Assembly (NCBI GenBank): GCA_014218235.1
Contig: CM024753.1
Span: forward strand, 186,658,348 to 186,722,347
DNA: 64,000 bases
Source of the DNA: Colocasia esculenta
Taxonomy: Eukaryota > Streptophyta > Magnoliopsida > Alismatales > Araceae
Direction of reading: 5' to 3'
Position numbers and translations under genes: made by a program. Within the stretch, counting starts at the first letter, position 1. Each line of letters begins with the position of its first letter. A model generated the notes under the pieces. That model was not told the origin of the DNA and made no database searches. It saw only the letters and a program-made list of their open reading frames with translations. Positions 34,727-45,265 of this stretch are shown one piece after another.

Positions 34727-37700
34727 TGTTCTCATTTCAGGTTAACCCTCGAGCATCCAAATGGTATTTGGATAGTGGGTGCTCAAGGCATATGTCAGGC
34801 AACAAGAAGATATTTGTTGATCTCCAAGCTGAAGAAGGTACAGTCACCTATGGAGATAATGGAAAAGGGACTGTGATAGGAAGCGGGTCTGTGAACATCA
34901 AAGGAAAATCAGTCATAAAGGATGTAATGCTGGTCAAAGGGTTAAAGCACAATCTCATCAGCATCAGCCAGTTGTGTGACAAAGGCCATCAAATTCAGTT
35001 TCAAGAATCAAAATGCAGTATCTTAAAAATGGTGCAGTCATATTTGAAGCCTACCGAGAAAGAAATTTGTATGTTCTATATCTCGATGAACTCAAGGATC
35101 AAGATGTGTGCTTGGCAGCTAGCAAAGATAAATCAACTGAGTTGTGGCACAGAAGATTGGGCCACTGCAGCTTGGATGGGCTAAACAAGCTCAGAAAAAG
35201 AAAACTAGTTGAAGGACTGCCAAAGGTAAATTTCAGATTGGATAGCATTTGCAGATCTTGTGCAAGAGGAAAGCACACCAAGAGCTCCTTCAAATCAAAG
35301 ACTGTAGTAACCACCTCAAAGCCCTTAGAACTACTTCACATGGATTTATTTGGGCCAATGAGGACTAGCAGTTTGGGAGGAAAGAATTTTGGATTTGTAA
35401 TAGTTGATGATTATTCAAGATTCACTTGGGTATCCTTTTTAGAGCACAAAGATGACACATTTGAAAATTTTGTCAGCTTCAGTAAGAAAGTTCAGAAAGA
35501 TCAGAAATACTCAATTGTCTCGATTCGATCAGATCATGGTGGTGAGTTTCAGAATGAAAAGTTTGCGAAGTTCTGTGATGATCAAGGAATTGAGCACAAC
35601 TTCTCAGCTCCAAGGACACCTCAACAGAATGGAATTGCTGAGAGGAAAAACAGAACTCTTTTGGATATGGCTAGATCAATGTTATCAGAATATGATCTGC
35701 CAAGATATTTCTGGGCCGAAGCTATCAACACTGCATGTTATATCATAAATAGAGTGATGATCAGGCCAATTCTGAAAAAGACTGCTTATGAACTCTACAA
35801 AGAAAAGAAGCCAAAGATTAGCCATTTCAGAGTATTTGGATGTCCTTGCTTCATCCATAACAATGGAAAAAGGGACATTGGTAAGTTGGATGCCAAATCA
35901 GATGAAGGCATTTTCATGGGGTATTCCTCTAAACCTAAAGGTTATAGAGTTTTCAATAAACGTTCCTTATTAATTGAACAATCAGTACATGTTATTTTTG
36001 ATGAATCTAACCCTTCCTTGAAAAAGGAAGAAATTAGTGACATTGATGATGCAGATGTCTTGTCCGAAAAATTAAAGAAAACTTCAATTAAGGACAAAGA
36101 GGATCCAACTCTGGAAGAACTGCAGCAAACAGAAATCCAACATAAAGATCTTCCAAAGGAATGGAGACATCAGAAAGATCACCCTCCTGAAAACATCATT
36201 GGTGATCCATCTGTAGGGGTAAGAACTAGAGGTAATGTAATTCCATGCGACTATTTAGCATTTGTTTCTCAAGTAGAGCCTAAGACAGTCAATGAAGCTT
36301 TATCTGATGAATCTTGGATACTAGCCATGCAAGATGAACTAAATCAGTTCAAGAGAAACCAAGTATGGTCACTTGTTCCTAGACCATCCAATCATTCAGT
36401 TATTGGCACCAAATGGGTGTTCAGAAATAAACTGGATGAGTCTGGAATAATCTTAAGGAACAAAGCCAGATTGGTGGCTCAAGGCTACTCCCAAGAGGAA
36501 GGCATAGATTTCGATGAAACCTATGCACCTGTAGCTAGACTTGAGGCCATTAGGATTTTACTTGCTTATGCATCCGCACTTGATTTAAAACTTTTTCAAA
36601 TGGATGTAAAATCAGCCTTTTTAAATGGTTTCATCAAGGAGGAAGTTTATGTTGAACAACCTCCAGGTTTTGACGACTCTGAATTTCCAAATCATGTATT
36701 TAAACTACATAAAGCTTTATATGGTCTAAAGCAAGCTCCTAGAGCCTGGTATGAAAGGCTCAGTAATTTCCTATTAAATCATGGTTTCACTAGAGGTAAA
36801 GTAGATAGTACATTATTTATAAAATCTAAGGTTAATCATATACTTCTTGTACAAATCTATGTGGATGATATTATTTTTGGATCTACTGATGAATCTCTTT
36901 GCAAGTACTTTGAAAAGCTTATGCAGGGAGAATTCGAAATGAGCTTGATGGGGGAGTTAAGCTACTTCCTTGGATTGCAAATCAAGCAAGGGAAGGATGG
37001 CACTCATATCTGTCAAGCAAAGTACACCAAAGAGCTGTTGAAGAAATTTGGATTTGAAGATGCAAAGCCATTATCAACTCCAATGAGCACATCAACCAGA
37101 ATGGACAGTGATCAAAAAGGTAAAAGGGTAGATCAAAAGAATTATCGAGGTATGATAGGATCATTACTTTACTTAACTGCCAGTAGACCAGATATTCTGT
37201 TCAGTGTATGCATGTGTGCTAGATATCAGGCAGACCCTAGAGAGTCTCACTTAATCTCTGTAAAAAGAATTTTTAGATACTTAGCTAGAACTCATGATTT
37301 AGGTCTCTGGTATCCTAGATCTTGTGAGATAAATCTAATAGGATATTCAGATGCTGACTATGCTGGTTGCAAAGTAGACAGAAAGAGCACCAGTGGATGT
37401 TGTCAGTTTCTTGCAGGATGCTTAATATCATGGACATCCAAGAAACAAAATTCAGTAGCTCTATCAACAGCTGAGGCGGAATATGTTGCTGCTGGAAGTT
37501 GCTGTACACAACTTCTTTGGATAAAGCAACAACTTGAAGATTTCGGCATTCACATCAAATCAATTCCTCTATTGTGTGATAATACTAGTGCCATCAACCT
37601 CACCAAAAATCCAGTCCAACACTCAAGGACGAAACACATTGAGGTAAGATATCATTTTATTCGAGACCATGTAGCTAGTGGTAATTTAGAAATTTCGTTT

Positions 37701-37799
37701 ATAGATACAAATGGTCAATTGGCAGATATCTTCACAAAAGCCCTACCTGAAGAGAGATTTACATCTCTTAGAAGGGAACTAGGGATGTGCAATTTGTGA
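34723..37799 (+). pseudogene. pol: SIRE-1 Pol (protease, integrase, RT, RNase H), one frame break
   Basis: Enzymes for particle maturation, integration and reverse transcription. Protease with WYLDSGCSRHMSG near 34759; pre-integrase HHCC region (LWHRRLGH, then CRSCARGKH) near 35140-35280; integrase core with HMDLFGPM, IRSDHGGEF and NGIAERKNRTL; reverse transcriptase with FQMDVKSAFLNG and YVDDIIFGS; RNase H with GYSDADYAGCK, LSTAEAEYVAAG, DNTSAI and RTKHIEVRYHF; stop at 37797-37799. The protease lies in a different frame from everything after about 35025-35029, where an A5 run sits at the frame change. Copy Copia-2 has no such break or run there, so I read it as a one-base loss or a homopolymer sequencing error. 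All later motifs are intact. Confidence 0.93.
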
Positions 37800-38204
37800 A
37801 AGAATTTCTGTGATTTTATTGACATATAAATTTCTCAGATTAAATGAAAAGTTCTCTCTCCGTTAAAGTTAAGCAAAACTCTGGTTATCTATATGCTTTG
37901 ACCGCTTCTGTGTAGAAAGTTGTTTGACTTGTCAAACCTTTTTGTCGCTTTCTACCTTTGCCGCCGTTTGGCGCTCCCGTCATTAAAGTAATATTAATCT
38001 ATCCAAACCGCTTTGAGATCGATTCGCCTTCCACCTTTACCCTTTTTATTCTCTAACTGTTCACCCAAAGCTGATGCCCTAACGATTTTGGGATCGTCTC
38101 TCTGCAACTTTCGAAGCCTTCTTCTCTTCCCGCGAAGAACTCCTTCGAAAAACTTCCGTCCCTTCCATCATCCTCCCTTCCAGAATCTTTTCTTCTCTGC
38201 ACCC
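37800..38204 (+). other. SIRE-1 pol-ORF3 spacer
   Basis: 405 bases. The ORF3 frame is open from 38013, but without an ATG until 38205. The last 100 bases are pyrimidine-rich and include CCTCCCTTCCAG (ending 38183), a good 3' splice-acceptor candidate 21 bases before the ATG. Confidence 0.6.
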
Positions 38205-41200
38205 ATGGCCGCTCCGTTGATCTCCGGAAGTGTTGGGGGCTACAGTGCTGAGTATTTATCCCCTAGGGAGCAAGAGAGATTTACTTTTGTGAAGACAAAG
38301 ATTTGCGGAAATAAGGCAGTGGATGTTCAGAATCTTGAGAAGAGTGGCATGGCCAGGCTTGTTGATACTCTAAGAAGATCGCAGTGGATGGATGTGGTCA
38401 CCTTCAGTGAAGTAAGCTACCCCGATCTGGTAAAAGCCTTCTACGTCTGTCTGAAGTCTGAAGCAGATGGATCCCTTGTTTCCTCTGTCAAGGGTATCCA
38501 AATCAGAATAACCCCTGAGTTGTTGCGTGATCTGTTTGGAGTAAAGACCTCCGGATTTAGTGGCATTCACTCTGTGAATGATGAAGTCAAAGGTCTCGGG
38601 ATTATCGGTCCAGGATTCAAGTTGAAGGATGGGAAGCTTGACATCAATCAGATGTCCGCGTTCAACCGGTTGCTGCACTTTATAGTCTGCCAAATCTTAG
38701 TTCCCCGTAGTGCTACCTTTTCTTCATGCACTAGGGCAGATTCGGACATAATGTTCTGGGCAATCCAGAACAAAGAGATAAACCTGGCCGCCGTGATAAC
38801 TGAGCGAATGATGGTTGCACATGCTCAGATATGGGAAACAAAGAGCAAGTTGAATGTTTCCCTTCCGTATGCCCACCTTCTGACCAAGATTTTCAAGCAT
38901 TTTGGAGTAGATCTGTCAGGGGCGGTAGCTGAAAAGATGGGCCAGTCTATAAGGTCCAGAAACCTGAAGAAAAGTGGTTTTTCAGTGCAAGAAGGAGTTT
39001 GGTCGAAATCCTCTGTGGCTGAAGGAGAAGCAGTCATTGCAGATATTCCAGACGCAGTAGAAGCAGAGCAAGCAGCAGCAAGTAGACCTGATGAAGAAGT
39101 TATGGCAGCAGGCCATACTGAAGAATTTGTTGCAGATGTTGAGGTACAAGCAGGTACTCAACAAGATGTTGTCTTGGAAGAAGCTCCTGCTCAGGGGGAG
39201 CAAGAAAGCACTGAAGTCCCTGCTCCCATTCAGGGGGAGCTTGCTGAGAATGAAAGGCCAGAGACTGAAGCCGTTTCTGAGAAAGCTGCACCTGCTCAGG
39301 CCACTCCAGCTCCAGCCTTGGTTGATGCTAGTGAAGGCCCAAGTGCTGCTATAAATCTTGAGGAACCTGCCTCTCAGCCAGGAAAGCAGAAAAGGGCTGT
39401 TCACAGGAGGTCAAGGAAGGGCCATAGAAAAGTCAAGTTGAAGCATGTTATGGCTTTGTTAAAAGCTCAGGGAGAGATGTTGGCATCAGTTCAGTCTGGT
39501 ATTCAAGGACTCGTTTCAAATCAAGAGTCAACCTCCTCAGATGTATCCTCAATAAGAAATGCAATGAGGTATTTCAATAAGGAAATGTCTGATATGAAGA
39601 AGTTGCTGGCTAGTATTTCAAAATCTAGTGGTGTCCCTCCTGCACCTACTCAGAGCAGTCCAGCTGAAGTTCATAGGCCACCAGGGCCTCAAGCTGAAGT
39701 TCCTAGGCCACCAGGGCCTCCAGCAGAAGTCTCAGGGCCAACAGGGCCGCCTGCTCAGGAGTCAGGGCCATCAGGGCCATCTGTTGTAAGGTCAGCCGGA
39801 CCAGTGGCAGCCTCAGGGTCTTCAGGACCCTCCCTTGCAGTCAGAGAAAGTCAGGCCAGAGGAAAAGAGCCAGTATCAGTCTCCAAGGCCCCTGTTCCTT
39901 CATCTCTTGCCACTCCAACCCTCTCCATCCCTACATCTCCTCCTACTGCACCTCCTGCTCCACCAACCATCAAGCATCCCATGCCTCGCACCAAACCTTC
40001 CTCATCCTCTACTTCCTCTCAACCCTCCTTCTCACCTTCTCCAGCTCTCATCTCAGCTTCATCCTCATTAACTCCTCAACCTTCACCCATTAACACCCAA
40101 ACATCTCATCCTCAACCAACCTCTTCCTTTAATCCTAAACACTTGTTCTATCCTCCTACTCCTCCTAATTCTGTTACCTTTCCTCCAATGAAACCTCTAC
40201 CTCTTGGTATTTTTGACACCAATGTTCCAGACCTTTTTGAAAGGAACACTCTCCTCACCATTCTTTCTACAGCCTCTCACATTCACAGGACTGACCCTCC
40301 TAGTCCTGTCTTCAAAAAGAGAAAAACCTCTTCCTCTCTCAGCACCCCTTCTACTTCTCTCTACCCTCCTTTATGGTACTCTCTTACCCTTGATCCTAAG
40401 AGAAGACCAATCTACAGAGAATACCTCCAGAAATGCATTCTTTCTACCATTTATGGTATTCCTTTTCTCAACCTCTCCGAGCACCTGGCCATTGTTCTTC
40501 CCTTTACTCAGATATCTCAAGCTTTCAAATCCAAAATCCTTGAGGGCACTGAGTTCAAGACAGAAGATCAGTGGGCCGCTATCAAAGGGAACAAGGCTCA
40601 GTACTCAAAATTCCTGACTGCAAGGGCCGAATCTATCTCCCTCAGAGCTCACCCACTCACCTTCTCTGAGTGGTTTCTCTTCCAGCATAAGAATTCTTGG
40701 GGCTCCTTCATTTTGAAGGAAATTCGCATTGCCAGAGCTTTTCAGCTATACAGTGACTTCTGCTACCTGAACAATCGTCCAGAAGTTCAGTTTTGTCAGT
40801 TCAACTCCAGGATTACTGTGCTGCAATCAGAATCCCCAATCAACCTTCCTCTTACAGTCGATTTTGTCTCCTTCAAAGTTGATTTTCCAGTGCTTCTGCC
40901 GAAGCTGCACTCGTTAGTGCTTAATTCAGATGCTGGATCTCAGGCACTAGATATGTTTGCAAGGCAGCTGGGCCGGATGTCAGCCAAGCAGGGCCGATCA
41001 CCCTCATTTCTGCGGTTCATCCTCAGAGAATATCACTCTGGCCGCATATCTTCTCTGACCCTAGCTCCACTCATTTCTGAGTGTGAACGACTCACCTCCT
41101 CAGAATGGGAGCTTCTATATCGGGCCTCTTATCAGCAATTGGAAGCTGTCAATCAAGATCTGGTCAGTCGGAGAAAGCCTGCTCTATCTGCAGAAGCCTT

Positions 41201-41582
41201 TATGGATCTCAATTCCATCGCACCCATACCAGAGCTCTATGCTGTCTGGGCAGCTAGATATTCAGCCTTCTATGCCTTAAAGCAGGATCTGTTAACTCAG
41301 CAACTTCACTATCCAATTTCCTTGGACAGATTTCTCCACAGGGCCAGTTTTGGCAAGAGTACCTACTTCAGGTTTATTTTGGATAAAACTCAGTATGGAG
41401 AGTTCATAGAGCAGCAAAGGCAACTCTACATTCAGAGGAACATCCCTTCCATGGGACCCTCCTTCTCAGTTACCTTTGGCGTTTTCCTGCAAACTTTTGA
41501 GGATCTCGAGATCAAGGCATGGGCTGTTATCTCACAGCATGCCTCCTTGTTATCTCCTTTGTATTATCTTTCTCCTTCTTAA
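38205..41582 (+). CDS. SIRE-1 third ORF (env-position protein), function unknown
   Basis: 1,125 residues, no stop or frameshift. The ATG at 38205 (ACCCATGGCC, strong context) is the first in the frame. About residues 60-265 resemble the putative plant transposon protein domain often found in such elements (SYPDLVKAFYV, MFWAIQN, VSLPYAHLL). About 285-395 is acidic low complexity. A basic, nuclear-signal-like stretch (HRRSRKGHRKVKLKH) lies near 397-411, then a short possible coiled coil (to about 480), a Pro/Gly/Ser/Thr-rich region (about 485-670) with PGPPAEV-type repeats and a second basic motif FKKRK, and a globular-looking C-terminal part with no family I recognise. I see no signal peptide or membrane helix, so the usual envelope label is only positional. 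A fragment of a relative is at 1194-2043. Confidence 0.88.
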   Translation: MAAPLISGSVGGYSAEYLSPREQERFTFVKTKICGNKAVDVQNLEKSGMARLVDTLRRSQWMDVVTFSEVSYPDLVKAFYVCLKSEADGSLVSSVKGIQIRITPELLRDLFGVKTSGFSGIHSVNDEVKGLGIIGPGFKLKDGKLDINQMSAFNRLLHFIVCQILVPRSATFSSCTRADSDIMFWAIQNKEINLAAVITERMMVAHAQIWETKSKLNVSLPYAHLLTKIFKHFGVDLSGAVAEKMGQSIRSRNLKKSGFSVQEGVWSKSSVAEGEAVIADIPDAVEAEQAAASRPDEEVMAAGHTEEFVADVEVQAGTQQDVVLEEAPAQGEQESTEVPAPIQGELAENERPETEAVSEKAAPAQATPAPALVDASEGPSAAINLEEPASQPGKQKRAVHRRSRKGHRKVKLKHVMALLKAQGEMLASVQSGIQGLVSNQESTSSDVSSIRNAMRYFNKEMSDMKKLLASISKSSGVPPAPTQSSPAEVHRPPGPQAEVPRPPGPPAEVSGPTGPPAQESGPSGPSVVRSAGPVAASGSSGPSLAVRESQARGKEPVSVSKAPVPSSLATPTLSIPTSPPTAPPAPPTIKHPMPRTKPSSSSTSSQPSFSPSPALISASSSLTPQPSPINTQTSHPQPTSSFNPKHLFYPPTPPNSVTFPPMKPLPLGIFDTNVPDLFERNTLLTILSTASHIHRTDPPSPVFKKRKTSSSLSTPSTSLYPPLWYSLTLDPKRRPIYREYLQKCILSTIYGIPFLNLSEHLAIVLPFTQISQAFKSKILEGTEFKTEDQWAAIKGNKAQYSKFLTARAESISLRAHPLTFSEWFLFQHKNSWGSFILKEIRIARAFQLYSDFCYLNNRPEVQFCQFNSRITVLQSESPINLPLTVDFVSFKVDFPVLLPKLHSLVLNSDAGSQALDMFARQLGRMSAKQGRSPSFLRFILREYHSGRISSLTLAPLISECERLTSSEWELLYRASYQQLEAVNQDLVSRRKPALSAEAFMDLNSIAPIPELYAVWAARYSAFYALKQDLLTQQLHYPISLDRFLHRASFGKSTYFRFILDKTQYGEFIEQQRQLYIQRNIPSMGPSFSVTFGVFLQTFEDLEIKAWAVISQHASLLSPLYYLSPS

Positions 41583-41634
41583 TAAAAATCTTTCTCTCTT
41601 CTTTGTCTCACAGCTTATCTTTTTGCCTAATGAC

Positions 41635-41647
41635 AAAATGGGGGAGA
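41635..41647 (+). other. Upstream polypurine-like tract
   Basis: AAAATGGGGGAGA, 80 bases before the real polypurine tract and similar to it; a possible secondary plus-strand primer. Confidence 0.5.
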
Positions 41648-41714
41648 CAACTAACGTAAATCTGAAAAACATATCTCATTTTTTGTATGATGTTTAGTAT
41701 ATTTTGTCATCATC

Positions 41715-41727
41715 AAAAAGGGGGAGA
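41715..41727 (+). other. SIRE-1 polypurine tract
   Basis: AAAAAGGGGGAGA directly before the 3' LTR start at 41729. Confidence 0.93.
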
Positions 41728-41728
41728 T

Positions 41729-43882
41729 TGATGACCAAACTGTCCCCATAATAAATATTTCCATTTATATATATATTAATTTTGATGATTAACAAAATAA
41801 CACTAATGGATTTCTTGAGCCTTGAGAACAGGAAGCAAAAGAAAAATGAAAGATCAAGACAAACTGGTAAGCCCCATCATTTCTATCCAAGTCCCTGTAA
41901 CGACTTCTTTGATAAGCAGAACGACTTCCTCTTTGACCGGAACACTCGAATCGTTACCGCAACGATTTCTTTAGAGTTCGTAACGACTTCTTTAATAAGC
42001 AGAACGACTTCCTCTTTGACCGGAACACTCAAATCGTTACCGCAACGACTTCTTTAGAACTCGCAACGACTCTCTAGCCGTAACGACTTCTTTAGAGTTC
42101 GTAACGACTTCTTTAGAACTCGCAACGACTCTCTAGCCGTAACGACTTCTTTAGAGTTCGTAACGACTTCTTTAGAACTCGCAACGACTCTCTAGCCGTA
42201 ACGACTTCTTTAGAGTTCGTAACGACTTCTTTAGAACTCGCAACGACTCTCTAGCCGTAACGACTTCTTTAGAGTTCGTAACGACTTCTTTAGAACTCGC
42301 AACGACTCTCTAGCCGTAACGACTTCTTTGTTAGTCATAACGATTTCGCGCAACGACTTCTTTGTTAGTCATAACGATTTCGCACAACGACTTCTTTGTT
42401 AGTCATAACGATTTCGCGCAACGACTTCTTTGTTAGTCATAACGATTTCGCGCAACGACTTCTTTGTTAGTCATAACGATTTCGCGCAACGACTTCTTTG
42501 TTGGTCATAACGATTTCGCGCAACGACTTCTTTGTTAGTCATAACGATTTCGCGCAACGACTTCCTTGTTAGTCATAACGATTTCGCGCAACGACTTCTT
42601 TGTTAGTCATAACGATTTCGCGCAACGACTTCTTTATTAAGTCATAACGATTTCGCGCAACGACTTGCCATAATTCATAACGATTTCATAAGTTATGAAG
42701 TCAGCAAGATTCTTTTATCGAATTTCTTGATGCATCAGTATAATGCTTTTTAATAGCGTTGAAAAGTCAAAGTCATATCTTGTCCGTTGACTGCTATGCA
42801 TTAAATGCTCTCCGATCGTATCTCCCATGCATGCAGACAATATCTTCCATTTCTATGCTACTCTGTCTACGTACTTTTTCTTGGACAGAAAGGAGCTTTG
42901 CTATATACTGCAATATCTGTTTCATCTCAACTAACAATAGACAGCAGCCCTAGCTGTCTTCTATTTATTGATGATATACTTACAGATATCTGACAAGACT
43001 CATCTGGACAACGTTGGACACAAGATACAAAGTTCTATGACATCTCTTTAACGTGTACACCAGGATAAAAGACTGACGATCAGAAGCTTCCTCAGTGACC
43101 AGTCTAACGTACACAAGAATAAGAGACAACGGACACATCAACGTTCGAATTTGAATCAGCAGTTTAAATAGAAGACTCAAGACGAAAAGATTAAGAAGAT
43201 TGAGCAACATCGCTGAATTCTAGAAGAAGAAGAAAATCCATCTCTTACAATCTTTAGAACCTTGAAGAAGAGCGAAGCCTCCACTCAAAATCTAGTTCTA
43301 AGCTCTTAGCTCTCTGTGCTCAAAAGGAATCCTCAAATTTGTAAGAGCCTGTGTGGTCCTTGGAGAGAAAAACCTTGTTAAATCTCTTTCTCTCTCAGGG
43401 GCTTAGAAGCTTCAGGTTGTAGCTGGTCAAGCTAGAATCTGAAGCCTGGGTTCACAACCTTTTTCGGATTAGTTTGTGTTCCCTTCTGGACGAAGGAAGA
43501 CCTGGTGGTATCCAGGGTGGTTGTTGTTCCCTTCTGGACGAAGGAAGACCTGGTGGTATCCAGGGTGGTTGTTGTTCCCTTCAGGTTGAAGGAAGACCAG
43601 TTGAGGCTGGGTGTAAGGATCCTTAAGGGGGATTGTTCCCTTGATAGTAAAATCCTGAGGTATTGCTCAGGGACTGGACGTAGGTCTCCTGTGGAGAGGA
43701 GTTCCGAACCAGGATAAAATCCTTGTGTCTTGTGGATGTGTTTTGTGTGATTGTTATCTTGTTTGTTCTAACTCTAACCTTGCTATTAAGTTGTGCAATC
43801 TTTTCAGTAAACAGGTTTTAATCAAAGATCGAAGTTTTACTAACCCATTCACCCCCCCTCTGGGCTAGTTAGCTGGGCAACA
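41729..43882 (+). repeat. SIRE-1 3' LTR
   Basis: 2,154 bp with intact TGATGACC...GGGCAACA ends. It aligns to the 5' LTR at a constant offset of 10,993, so there are no net indels. The tandem arrays recur at 42075-42323 (59 bp), 42324-42683 (34 bp) and 43478-43593 (48 bp). Confidence 0.97.
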
Positions 43883-44987
43883 CATTTTTCTTGGCTTGTG
43901 GTGAACTCTCCGTCGGATATTCCTTTCGCCGGACTAGTGAACTCTTGCACAAGGCCTCCGTAAGTCTCCTCTGATCATGGATTCCCACATGGTCGACGAG
44001 CCGGTTGTACCCTAATACCTATGATACCCTTTAGGGATCTATATGATCCAAACGGCTATTAGAGATTCACTCTCGTCTTAAATCACGCCAGACCTCTGGA
44101 CCTGTGCATAACAAGGCCAGTGGTAGGGTCGTGAGTTCCACCCGACTGCCAACACCACGTGCGCGTGTTGTGCAACTGTTACTATCGCCTATTTACTCGT
44201 CGCATTACGTGCAATGTCCACTAGCTCTCATCTATACTCTATTCGCTCATCTATTCACGTTCACTCAACTATCTCATTTATTCATCTAGTGCTCTCATCT
44301 ATTTCTTGGTACTCTATATTGGCCATTGACTGATTGTCTAAAGATAAACAATATAACCAATGTCTGGCAATATATAAAGGGCCCGATCTGGTCCTGGGAT
44401 GTGCGCCCGAAAGTGCTAGTGCCCATGGGAGTTAAATGATCAGAGTGTTTGGCATTACACTCAAGTGCTATCTATCTCGACTATCTATATGACAATCAAA
44501 AACACAAATGTGCTATACTCTCTCGATGTCTAGAATGACAAACAAGTGCTATACTCGTCGTGCTATTACCATACTTGTGATAGTTGTGCTATGGCCATCC
44601 TGCTATTCGTGCTATATTCGATACTTGTGCTATTTTTGGAAACTATACTCAATCTCGTGCTATGGTGCTATCTTGTTACCTGTTGTGCTATATTTTGACT
44701 CTCTTGTACCTGCTATCTTTAGACACTCTGCCATGAAATGCGTTAATTATTTAAAGCATGCTTGAGCCTGAGATTTAAGTCCTACTGGGCGTTATCGCTC
44801 ACCCTACGTTATTTGATGTTGTGTTCTCAGGTGAGGCCGAGGATGACACGTACACTCACGAGGAAGGGAATGACCAAGAGTGAAGCCAGGAGTACCCTTG
44901 AGTCATTATGTTATCTTAGAGTTGTAGTTAGTTATTTCCTTCTGTTGCAATGTAATTGGGCCCTTTAGAATGGCTCTGATATTAGTG

Positions 44988-45015
44988 CACTACACCAAAT
45001 TAGACTTTTAGTAGC
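44988..45015 (+). repeat. CACTA left terminal inverted repeat
   Basis: 28 bases, perfectly inverted with 52031-52058, starting CACTACACC. Confidence 0.97.
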
Positions 45016-45260
45016 AATTTTACTTGCAGCCAATTTATATTTGTTGTTAATTAGCAGCATTTTTTATAAAATTGCTACTAAATAGGTTATTCAAAGGTTA
45101 TAAAAACTATTATATTTAACAGCAATAATATTAGCTACTAATTAACAGCCATTTTTAAATGTTAGCTGTTAAAGATTAAAATCTAATGACTTTTACTTTT
45201 AACAACAATTTGATTTGTTGTAAAATCATTTTAGAATTATAACTGTTTTCGAGTTTGGTG
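45016..45260. repeat. CACTA left subterminal repeats
   Basis: Short, inverted and direct repeats such as TTAGCAGCATTTT, TTAGTAGCAATTTT and TTAGCTGTTAA. In En/Spm such motifs are bound by TNPA. Confidence 0.8.
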
Positions 45261-45265
45261 GGAAA

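Larger units (their letters stand above)
30736..43882 (+). mobile_element. SIRE-1: near-intact SIRE-type Ty1/copia element with third ORF
   Basis: A 13,147-bp element with two 2,154-bp LTRs of identical length and the target duplication CATTT (30731-30735 and 43883-43887). I found two base differences between the LTRs: 30737 A against 41730 G, and 31391 G against 42384 A. It must therefore be very young. The order is LTR, tRNA-iMet PBS, gag, pol, a large third ORF, polypurine tract, LTR, the layout of plant SIRE/Maximus elements. Gag and ORF3 are open; pol has a single frame break near 35025. It is the youngest layer of the nest, together with the CACTA element. Confidence 0.97.

Noticed and set aside
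35013..35184. Programmed ribosomal frameshift in SIRE-1 pol
   Set aside because: The aligned site in Copia-2 reads straight through without a slippery run, and copia elements are not known to shift between protease and integrase.
38013..38204. N-terminal extension of the SIRE-1 third ORF
   Set aside because: The frame is open from 38013 but has no ATG before 38205; the sequence is pyrimidine-rich and fits an untranslated leader or splice-acceptor region.
43888..44987. Independent element between SIRE-1 and CACTA
   Set aside because: It has no ends of its own, and the AAAAG, CATTT and GTG duplications show it is the middle piece of the 29007-52207 solo LTR.
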